A stretch of DNA of 64,000 nt from NCBI RefSeq assembly GCF_016863535.1, contig NZ_BOPB01000002.1:62001-126000 (forward strand), given 5' to 3'. Position 1 is the stretch's first letter. Every line of letters begins with the position of its first letter. The stretch is from Micromonospora lutea (GTDB lineage: Bacteria > Actinomycetota > Actinomycetes > Mycobacteriales > Micromonosporaceae). The notes beneath the pieces are model-generated. The model did not search any database, was not told the DNA's origin, and saw only the letters and a program-made list of their open reading frames with translations. The position numbers were made by a program, and so were the translations under genes. This document shows, piece by piece, positions 1-8,900 of the stretch.

Positions 1-2609
1 CGGTCCACCGGGCCTGCCGGGAACTGCAGACCCACGACGCGGACATGATGGTCTGCGGTGCGGTCAACCTGCTGCTGGGTCCCGAGGCGAGCATCGCCCT
101 GTCACAGCTCAACGAGTCGTTCGTGGGCGATGGGCGGATCAAGGCGTTCGACAAGGACGCCGACGGCTTCGTCCGGGGTGAAGGCTGCGGCGTCCTGATC
201 CTCAAGCGGCTCGAGGACGCCGTACGCGACGGCGACCCGATCCGGGCGGTCATCGCGGGCTCGGCCGTCAACCAGGACGGCAGGGGCGCGGGGCTCACCG
301 CCCCCAACGGCGCCGCGCACCGCGACCTCATCCGCCGTGCCCTCGACGACGCGGGGTTGACGCCCACCGACGTCGGTCTGATCGAAGCCCACGGGACCGG
401 TACCAAGCTGGGCGATCCCATCGAGGCGCAGGCCCTTGCCGAGGTGTTCGCGGGCGACAGCGGGCCGAATCTCCTCCTGGGATCGGTCAAGTCCAACTTC
501 GGGCACCTGGAGACCGCCGCCGGCATGGCCGGCCTGATCAAGGCCATCCTCGCGGTCGAGAAGGCGTTGATCCCGCCGACCTGCAACTTCTCCGAGCTGA
601 ACCCGCGTATCGACTTCACTGGCAGTCCGCTGCGGGTCGTCACGCAGGTCGAGCAGTGGCCGGACCGGCCCGCCGGGCGGGTCGCCGGGGTGAACAGCTT
701 CGGCCTCAACGGCACCAACGCCCACGTCATCGTCCGGGAGGCGCCGCCGCGCGTACGTCGGGAACCCGGCGAGCCGCGTGCGGTCGCCACGCTGGTGCTG
801 TCGGCGAAGACGCCGCGGGCGTTGACCAAGACCGCCCGACGTCACCAGGTCTGGCTTCGCGACGACCTGCCGCTCGACACGCAGTGCGCCGCGGCCACCG
901 TCGGGCGCACGCACTTCCGGCACCGCCTGGCCGTGTCCGGCCGGGACGTCCAGGAGGTACGCCGGTCGCTGGCCGAGTTCGTACGCGGTGACTCGTCCAG
1001 CCGCCTGCTGGTCGGACAGGCGGCGAAGGACCCGGAGGTGGCCTTCCTCTTCAGCGGTGCCGGCACCTACTACGACGGCGCCGCCGCCGGGCTGCTGCGG
1101 CAGGTGGAGGCGTTCCGCACCGCGGTCGCGGAGGTGGACGTCGTGGCGAGGAAACTCGCCGGCTGGTCCGTCCTCGAAGCGCTCGAACGGCCCGCGACGG
1201 CGGACGACCCGGACGCACGCACCGAGCACCAGACGCTACGCCTGTTCGCCATCGAGTACGCGCTGGCGACGACCTGGCGGTCCTGGGGTGTCGAACCGGC
1301 GGCGTTGATCGGGCACTCCCTCGGGGAGTACATCGCCGCGACGTTCGCCGGTGTGCTGGAACTGGAGCAGGGCATCGGGCTCGTCCTGGAACGCTCACGG
1401 CTGCTCGACGCCCTCGACGCACCGGGCGTGATGGTCGGCGTCTTCGCCGGTGAGGACGAGGTGACGTCGATCCTGCGCTCGCATCCGAAGACGGCCGACA
1501 TCGCGATCTCGGCGGTCAACGCCCCCACGCAGCTGACGTTGTCCGGGGATCCGGAGGGAATCGAGCAGGCCACGCGGCTGCTGCGCGAGGCCGGATTCGA
1601 GGTCCGTCCGGTCGCCGCGAACCGGTCCGGTCACAGCCCGCTGGTCGAGCCGATCCTCGGGTCGCTGCGCGAGCACTGCCGGGAACTGCAGATGGCGCCT
1701 CCGGCGATCCCGCTGGTCTCCAACGTCACCGGCCGACCCATGCCGTGGGATCAGGCACCGGACCCGGAGTACTGGTGCCGCCACACCCGTTCGCCGGTGC
1801 GCTTCGCCGACGGGGTCTCCTACCTGGCGGATCTGGGGATCTCCACCTTCGTCGAGGTGGGGCCCGGCGCCGAACTGCTCGGGATGGCCCTGGGCAACTT
1901 CGCCGCCGCCGACGACGTCCTGATGGTGCCGAGCCTGCGCCGACGTCAGGACGACCTGGGTGCGATCAGCACCGCGTTGTCCCGGCTGTACGTGCGCGGC
2001 GTGGACATCGACTGGTCGGCGTTCTATCGCGGGATCGACCACCACGCGATCACCGCGCCGACCTACCCGTTCGAGCCGGTCAGGTGCTGGCACGGGATCG
2101 ACTCCGCTGCTCGACGCGCGCTGGCGGACGGCGTCGCCCCGAGGGTCGACGCCCCCCGTACGGACGACGATCCCGCCGACGTCCGCGACGGCGCGACGGC
2201 ATCGGCTGTCTTCGCGGTCACTCGTGACGACCTGGCCAGCCGGACGCCCAGCGAGGCCAAGGAACTGCTGGTGCAGCAGCTCACCGCGGCACTCACCGCG
2301 GCCATGGGCTTCTCCAGCACGGGGATCGACCCCGACGTCACCCTCACCGAGCAGGGAGTTGATTCGTTGATGGCGATCGAGTTGCACAACGCCGTCCAGG
2401 GCGCGCTGGCGGTCGATCTCACCATGACCGATTTCCTCCGGGACGCCACGGTCAGCGGTTTGGCATCGACCATCCTCGCCAGGATCGAGGAATCACGCAG
2501 CGACGAGCCGGCCCAGACTCCGATCGCCGTCATCGACCGCCGTCAGCTCCTGGCGGAGCAGTTGCTCAGCCGAATGGGCACCGAGGACAGCACCGGGACA
2601 CGCGCATGA
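1..2609 (+). CDS. Type I polyketide synthase, KS-AT-ACP (5' end outside window)
   Basis: C-terminal part of a modular PKS that adds one extender unit without reducing it, leaving a beta-keto group. The frame is open from base 3. The KS begins just after its active-site Cys (first residues VHRACREL) and keeps both catalytic His motifs, EAHGTGT and KSNFGH (to about base 760). The AT (about 1030-1930) has the nucleophile in GHSLGE (near base 1312). However, the usual GQG oxyanion motif reads GAGTYY, and the specificity motif normally HAFH or YASH reads RSGH, with only the catalytic His kept. Extender choice is therefore unpredictable. The ACP has GVDSLMAIEL (Ser near base 2355). No KR, DH or ER is present. 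The last codons overlap the next NRPS by ATGA, so the chain probably passes straight to the serine module. Confidence 0.93.
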   Translation, partial: VHRACRELQTHDADMMVCGAVNLLLGPEASIALSQLNESFVGDGRIKAFDKDADGFVRGEGCGVLILKRLEDAVRDGDPIRAVIAGSAVNQDGRGAGLTAPNGAAHRDLIRRALDDAGLTPTDVGLIEAHGTGTKLGDPIEAQALAEVFAGDSGPNLLLGSVKSNFGHLETAAGMAGLIKAILAVEKALIPPTCNFSELNPRIDFTGSPLRVVTQVEQWPDRPAGRVAGVNSFGLNGTNAHVIVREAPPRVRREPGEPRAVATLVLSAKTPRALTKTARRHQVWLRDDLPLDTQCAAATVGRTHFRHRLAVSGRDVQEVRRSLAEFVRGDSSSRLLVGQAAKDPEVAFLFSGAGTYYDGAAAGLLRQVEAFRTAVAEVDVVARKLAGWSVLEALERPATADDPDARTEHQTLRLFAIEYALATTWRSWGVEPAALIGHSLGEYIAATFAGVLELEQGIGLVLERSRLLDALDAPGVMVGVFAGEDEVTSILRSHPKTADIAISAVNAPTQLTLSGDPEGIEQATRLLREAGFEVRPVAANRSGHSPLVEPILGSLREHCRELQMAPPAIPLVSNVTGRPMPWDQAPDPEYWCRHTRSPVRFADGVSYLADLGISTFVEVGPGAELLGMALGNFAAADDVLMVPSLRRRQDDLGAISTALSRLYVRGVDIDWSAFYRGIDHHAITAPTYPFEPVRCWHGIDSAARRALADGVAPRVDAPRTDDDPADVRDGATASAVFAVTRDDLASRTPSEAKELLVQQLTAALTAAMGFSSTGIDPDVTLTEQGVDSLMAIELHNAVQGALAVDLTMTDFLRDATVSGLASTILARIEESRSDEPAQTPIAVIDRRQLLAEQLLSRMGTEDSTGTRA

Positions 2610-5600
2610 CGCAGAGCTTCGACGAGCGCCTGGCCCAGTTGACGCCGGAGCAGCGGGCGCGCTTCGACCAGATGATGGCCGAGCAGGACCAGAGCGTCAG
2701 TTTCCCGCTCTCCGTGCTGCAGGAGGGCATGTGGTTCCTGGAGCAGTTGCAGCCGGGCAACCCCGCCTACATCGGCGTCTCGGCGGTGGAGGTCATGGGA
2801 CACCGGCTGGACGTCGGCATCCTGGAACGGGCCTTCGAGGAGGTGGCGCGGGTCCACGAGGTGGCGCGGACGACTTTCGCCGTTCAGGACGGTCGTCCGG
2901 CCCAGGTGGTGTCGGCGCCGGCGAAGGTGTCGATCCCCGAGATCGACATGCCGGGTGCCGACGACCGTGCGGTCGCCGAACGGGCGTGGCAGGTCGTGGC
3001 CGCGGCGGGCTTCGACATCCAGGTGGCGCCGCCGCTGCGCTTCGCGGTCATCCACACCAGCCCGCAACGATCCGTGCTCGCCGCCGCCGCGCACCACCTG
3101 ATCTTCGATCGGCAGGCGTTCGGGATCCTGCTCGGGATCCTGTCCGACGCCTACCTGGCCCTGCTCGACGGCAAGCCCGCCGACGTCGTCGCACCGCGGA
3201 TCCAGTACGGCGATTTCGCCGTCTGGCAGCAGCAACAGCGGGCCGGTGGCGCGTGGACCAAGGAACTCGGGTACTGGCGACAGGAGCTCCAGGGCGCACC
3301 CGCGTCGCTCGACCTGCCGGTCGACCGGCCCCGTCCGCTGTTGCAGGGGATGCGGGGTGAGCAGGTCCCGGTCTCGCTGAGTGCGCAGCTCATGGAGGGC
3401 ATCGCCGCGCGGGCCCGGGAGACGGGCGCCACCCCTTACATGGTGCTGCTGACGGCTTTCATGATCGTCCTGCGGGGTTGGAGCGGGCAGGAGGACATCG
3501 TCGTCGGCTCACCGGCGTCGAGCCGCGACCGGGCCGAACTCGGCAACCTGCTGGGGTACTTCATCAACGCGCTGCCGATCCGCGCCGAGGTCCGCCACAA
3601 CGACAGCGTCCGTACCGTCATCGCCAGTGTCCGCCGGGCCTGCCTGGGTGCGTACGAGTACCACGACGTGCCGTTCGACCTGGTGGTGGCGGACCTCAAC
3701 ATCCCGCGCGACCTCAGCCGACCCCCGGTCTTCCAGGCGAGCTTCACCTACGGACGCGAACCCGTGCCGGGCAACGGCTTCGGGGGACGGCTCCGGCGGC
3801 TGGAGACGCCCAGTGAGGGGTCCCGCTTCGACATCGAACTCCAGGCGTTCCACCACGACGCCGACCTCGCGGGATGGATCGAGTACGACCGGGACCTCTT
3901 CGACCGGGCGACCATGGAGCGCCTCGTCCGCCACTTCCGCCACGTCTGCGCGGAGATCGTCGCCGACATCGACCGACCCGTCGGCGAGGTCGACCTCATC
4001 GACGCGCAGGAGCGGCGTCAGCTGGTGGCGGAGTTCAACCCCGTCGACACCCCGTGGACCGGGGGTCTCCGGTGGGTGGACGAGTGCTTCGCCGACCGCG
4101 CAGCCGACCAGCCAGGCCAGCCGGCGGTGGTGTTCGGCGCGGAGGAACTCACCTATGCGCAGCTCGACGAGCGGGCCAACCGCCTCGCCCACGCGCTGGT
4201 CGCCGCCGGGGCGGGCCGGGACCGGATCGTGGCACTCGCCCTGCCCCGCAGCGTCGATCTCGTCGTGGCGGTGCTGGCCGTCATCAAGGCGGGCGGTGCC
4301 TACCTCCCGCTCGACCTCGATCATCCGCCGCTGCGCATCGCGGGGATCGTGGACGAGGCACGGCCGGTGGTCCTGCTCACGCAGTCGGCGCAGGCGTCCC
4401 GGCTCACCGGCCTCGATGTCCCGGTCTGGACCCTGGACACCTGCGACGACCGGCTCGCCGCCATGCCGACGACCCGGCCGGAGGTGACCCATGCCCCGGA
4501 CGACGCGGCCTACGTCATCTACACCTCCGGATCGACCGGCCAGCCCAAGGGCGTGATCAACACTCACCGTGGGTTGCGCAACCGGCTGTTGTGGATGCAG
4601 CAGGCGATGCCCATCGGCACCGCGGACCGGGTCATGCAGAAGACCCCGTACACCTTCGACGTGTCGGTCTGGGAGTTCCTGTGGCCGCTCATGACGGGCG
4701 CCGCGATCGTCGTGGCGGCACCGGACGGGCATCGTGACCCGGAGTATCTGGCCACGGAAATGCAGCGGGCCGGCGTGACGACGCTCCACTTCGTACCGTC
4801 GATGCTTCGGGCGTTCCTCGACTCGGTGGGCGAGCTGCCCGCAACGGTCCGCCGGGTCATCTGCAGTGGAGAGGCCCTGAGCGCCAGCCTGCGTGACCGG
4901 GTACTCGACTCGTCCGATGCCGACCTCCACAACCTGTACGGTCCGACCGAGGCGGCCATCGACGTCACCTGGTGGGACTGCCGCAGGGAGCCGCGTACCC
5001 CGGTCGTGCCGATCGGACGACCGATCGCGAACACCCAGGTGCACCTGCTCGACGAGCAGGGACGGCTGGTGCCGCTGGGGGCGCGCGGGGAGATCTGCCT
5101 CGGCGGCGACAATCTGGCGCGCGGATATCTCGGACGTCCCGAACTGACCGCCGAACGCTTCGTCGAGAACACCGTCGACCCGGCTCGCGGCCCTCGGCTC
5201 TACCGCACCGGGGACCTCGGCCGTCGCCGCGCCGACGGTGTCGTCGAATACCTGGGGCGGCTCGACGACCAGGTCAAGCTCCGCGGTCAGCGGATCGAAC
5301 TGGGTGAGATCGAGTCGGTCGCCCTGCGGCATCCGGCCGTCTCGGCGGCAGTGATCGTCATGCGCGAGGTCCGGCCAGGGGACGAGCGTCTCATCGCGTA
5401 CCTGGTCGCCGTCGGCGGCGCCGACGCCGACACCGAGTCGGTACGCGACCATCTGCGCGCGCACCTGCCCGACTACATGGTCCCGGCGCACACCGTCTGG
5501 CTGGATGCGATACCGCTCAACCGAAGCGGCAAGGCCGACCGGAAAGCGTTGCCCGCCCCGGCCCTGACCCGGGAGCCGACGCGCGACTACGTGCCGCCGG

Positions 5601-5947
5601 CCGACGATCTGGAGGAGCGGATCGCGACGCTCTGGGCCGACCTTCTCGGTGTCGACCAGGTGGGACGGGACGACAGCTTCTTCGACCTCGGCGGTCATTC
5701 GCTGCTTCTCACCAGGCTGCGCGATCGGCTGGCCACCGAGATCGGTCACGAGGTGAGCCTCGTGGACCTGTTCCAGAACCCGACCGTCGCCTCCCTCGCC
5801 CGCCTCCTGGCCGGCGGGGACGACGCACCCGCCGCGGTCGCGGATCGCGCGGCCGACCGGGCCGCGAAGCGCCGTGGGTCCCACGCCTCTCGTCGCGCGT
5901 CCGCGGCGCGACGGTCCGCCGCCTCCAGCACACGAGAAGGTTCGTGA
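2606..5947 (+). CDS. NRPS module C-A(Ser)-T
   Basis: A 1113-residue NRPS module predicted to add serine. Order: C (about 30-450), A (about 490-1000), T (about 1005-1070). The C motif reads HHLIFDR instead of HHxxxDG; the catalytic His and Asp remain but the Gly is Arg. The A domain has YTSGSTGQPKG and YGPTE. Aligned by hand to GrsA PheA, its pocket residues are D-V-W-H-I-S-L-I-D plus the late Lys in NRSGKADRK, which matches the established serine code (DVWHxSLIDK). The carrier motif is FFDLGGHSLLL with Ser1032. A basic Ala/Arg-rich tail of about 40 residues follows and may be a docking segment. The start overlaps the upstream PKS stop by four bases, and the next PKS begins three bases after this stop. 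Confidence 0.94.
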   Translation: MTQSFDERLAQLTPEQRARFDQMMAEQDQSVSFPLSVLQEGMWFLEQLQPGNPAYIGVSAVEVMGHRLDVGILERAFEEVARVHEVARTTFAVQDGRPAQVVSAPAKVSIPEIDMPGADDRAVAERAWQVVAAAGFDIQVAPPLRFAVIHTSPQRSVLAAAAHHLIFDRQAFGILLGILSDAYLALLDGKPADVVAPRIQYGDFAVWQQQQRAGGAWTKELGYWRQELQGAPASLDLPVDRPRPLLQGMRGEQVPVSLSAQLMEGIAARARETGATPYMVLLTAFMIVLRGWSGQEDIVVGSPASSRDRAELGNLLGYFINALPIRAEVRHNDSVRTVIASVRRACLGAYEYHDVPFDLVVADLNIPRDLSRPPVFQASFTYGREPVPGNGFGGRLRRLETPSEGSRFDIELQAFHHDADLAGWIEYDRDLFDRATMERLVRHFRHVCAEIVADIDRPVGEVDLIDAQERRQLVAEFNPVDTPWTGGLRWVDECFADRAADQPGQPAVVFGAEELTYAQLDERANRLAHALVAAGAGRDRIVALALPRSVDLVVAVLAVIKAGGAYLPLDLDHPPLRIAGIVDEARPVVLLTQSAQASRLTGLDVPVWTLDTCDDRLAAMPTTRPEVTHAPDDAAYVIYTSGSTGQPKGVINTHRGLRNRLLWMQQAMPIGTADRVMQKTPYTFDVSVWEFLWPLMTGAAIVVAAPDGHRDPEYLATEMQRAGVTTLHFVPSMLRAFLDSVGELPATVRRVICSGEALSASLRDRVLDSSDADLHNLYGPTEAAIDVTWWDCRREPRTPVVPIGRPIANTQVHLLDEQGRLVPLGARGEICLGGDNLARGYLGRPELTAERFVENTVDPARGPRLYRTGDLGRRRADGVVEYLGRLDDQVKLRGQRIELGEIESVALRHPAVSAAVIVMREVRPGDERLIAYLVAVGGADADTESVRDHLRAHLPDYMVPAHTVWLDAIPLNRSGKADRKALPAPALTREPTRDYVPPADDLEERIATLWADLLGVDQVGRDDSFFDLGGHSLLLTRLRDRLATEIGHEVSLVDLFQNPTVASLARLLAGGDDAPAAVADRAADRAAKRRGSHASRRASAARRSAASSTREGS

Positions 5948-5950
5948 AAT

Positions 5951-8900
5951 ATGCCCCAGGACACAGATCTCCCACGCGTTGCGGTCGTCGGCATGGCCGG
6001 TCAGTTTCCGGGTGCCGGCGATGTCGACCACTTCTGGCGCGGTGTCGTCACCGGCCGGGACTGCCTGACGAGGTTTGACCCCGAGTCGGCCGCCGCCGTC
6101 GAGCCGGGTCATGTCCCGGTCAAGGGCGTACTGGAAGGTGCGGATCTGTTCGACGCGGGACTGTTCGGTTTCAGCCCGAGAGAGGCTGAGGTCCTCGACC
6201 CGCAGCAGCGGATCTTCCTGGAGTGCTCGTTCGCCGCCCTCGACGACGCCGGCATCGTCCCCGCGTCCTTCGACGGTCGAGTCGGTGTCTTCGGCGGCTC
6301 ATCGCTCAACACGTACCTCGTGAACAACGTGCTGCCGGATACGACGGCGATGTCCTCGTTGGGGCCCTACCAGGTGATGCAGGCCAGCGACAAGGACTTC
6401 CTGTGCACGCGCGTCGCCTACAAGCTCGGGCTCACCGGGCCGGCCATCACGGTCCAGACCGCGTGCTCGACGTCCCTGACCGCCATTCATCTGGCCTGCC
6501 AGAGTCTGCTGGCCGGCGAATGCGACGCGGCGCTGGCCGGGGGCGTGAGCATCGGTTCGCCGCTGGATCAGGGCTACCCGTACCAGGAGGGCGGCATCGC
6601 CAGTCCGGACGGGACGTGCCGGCCGTTCGACGCCGAAGCCAACGGAACCGTGCCCGGCAACGGCGTCGGCGTCGTGGTCCTGCGGCGCCTCGAAGACGCG
6701 ATCGAGGACGGCGACACGATCCTCGCCGTGGTCCGGGGTACGGCGGCCAACAACGACGGCGGACACAAGGCCGGCTACACCGCGCCGAGCGTCGACGGTC
6801 AGGCCTCGGTGATCCGGGAGGCGCTCGCCGTCGCCGGGGTCCGGCCGGAGGAGGTCGGGTACCTGGAGGCGCACGGCACCGCGACCGAACTGGGCGACAT
6901 GATCGAGGTCGCGGCCCTGCGTCAGGTGTTCGGCGAAACGTCACGCAAGGCCTGCGTGCTCGGGGCGGTCAAGGGCAACGTCGGTCACCTGGACGCCGCC
7001 GCCGGGGTCTGCGGCTTCATCAAGACCGTGCTGACGCTGGCCAACGAGTGCCTCGCGCCCACGGCCCACTTCACCTCGCCGAACCCCCGGCTCGCGCTCG
7101 ACGCCAGCCCGTTCGAGGTGTTGGGCGAGGCACGGCCCTGGCCCCGGGGCGGCCGGCCTCGGCTCGCCGGGGTGAGCTCATTCGGTATCGGCGGAACCAA
7201 CGTCCACGTCATCCTGGAGGAAGCGCCGGAGCACGGCCCGGTGTCTCCGTCCGGAAGCGACGACGGCACGCCGCGGCTCTTCGAGCTATCCTCCAGCAGT
7301 TCCCAGGCGGTCGTGGAGACCGGTCGCGGACTCGCTCGGCACCTGGAAGAACGGCGTCCCCACCTTTCGGAGGTCACGGCCGCCCTGTCGCGTCGCCGCG
7401 ACCTCGACTGGCGGGCGGCCGTCGTGGCCACCGGTCTGGACGAGGCGGTCCGACGGTTGGGCGACCTGGCCACCGGTCAGGTGGTGAAGGCCCGTTCGCG
7501 CCGCCGCATGGTCTTCATGTTCCCGGGGCAGGGTGCCCAGTACCCCGGCATGGCCGCCGGGCTGCACGCCGCCGACGAGACCTTCGCGCGCGCCTTCGAC
7601 GAGTGCCTCGCGGCCTTCAAGGAGCAGGCCGGCCTCGACCTGGCCGATTTGGTCCTCGGCGAACGCACACCGCAGGCCGACGAGCGTCTGGCCCGGACCG
7701 AGTTCACGCAGCCGGCGTTGTTCGCCGTCGAGTACGCGCTCGCCCGTACCTGGATGTCGGCGGGCATCGAACCGGTGGCGATGGTCGGGCACAGCATCGG
7801 CGAGTACGTCGCGGCCTGCCTGGCCGGAGTCATGGACCTGCGCGACGCCGTGCGCCTGGTCGCGGCCCGGGGACGGCTGGTCCAGACGATGCCGACGGGG
7901 GCCATGCTCGCGGTGACGCTCGCCGCGTCCGACGTGGCGAAGGTGCTCGCCGAGGAGGCCCCGGACTGTGTCGTCGCGGCGGTCAACGCACCGGAGCTGG
8001 TGGCGGTGTCCGGGCCGGCGGCGTCCATCGAGCGGTTGGAGAAGCACCTGACCTCGGCCGGCGTCGGTCACCGCAGGCTGCACACCTCGCACGGATTCCA
8101 CAGCCCGGCGATGGACGGGGCGGTGGAACCCCTGACGGCCGTCGTGGCCACGACGGCGCTGCGCCCACCGCGCATCCCGTTCTACTCGAACACCAGCGGA
8201 ACGTTGATCACCCCGGATCAGGCCCAGGACCCCGGGTACTGGGGCCGGCACGTCCGGGAGCCGGTGCTCTTCACCGATGCGATCGCCGATCTGCTGACCG
8301 ACGACCGGACGGTGCTGCTGGAGGTGGGACCGGGCCGCACCCTGGGCGATCTCGTGCGGCTGCGTCCCGACCGGACCCCGGATCACGTCGTGCTCTCCTC
8401 GCTGCGTCACCCGAACGACCGGGTCGACGACCGGGAGACGATGCTGGTCGCAGCGGGGGCGTTGTGGGCCGCCGGTGTCGAGTTCGACCACCACCGCCTG
8501 GCGCCGGCGTCCCCGCGTCGGGCCCGGCAACTGCCGCCCCGCGCGCTGACCCGCGAGCGCTACTGGATCCACCCCGAGAGCCGGGGGACGGCATCGGCCG
8601 ACGCCCTCGCGGTCGGTCCGGTCGTCGTTCCGACCTGGCGTCGAGCCGCAGTCGAACCTGCTGGTCAGGCCCGCCCCGAACAGCGGTGGGTGGTGCTCGA
8701 CGACTCCGCCGGGCTCGGCCGGGCGCTCGCCGAGGCCCTCGACGCCGCCGGCCGCGCCGTCCGCCGTCTCGAGGCAGCGGCACTGGACGCAGCGTCGCTG
8801 CCGCGCCACCTCTCCGACGCCCTCGCCGACGGGGGGACCGAACTCATGGTCGTGGTCGTGCCCGGCGAGGCGACTGACGAGACCGAGGAGCGACAGCGTG

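Noticed and set aside
3509..6112. Long antisense frame (867 codons) over the Ser NRPS and PKS
   Set aside because: Shadow of a high-GC coding strand; no recognisable domain, and the plus-strand frame carries complete NRPS motifs. The same holds for other long antisense frames such as 7286-9955, 14006-17938 and 17954-20467.
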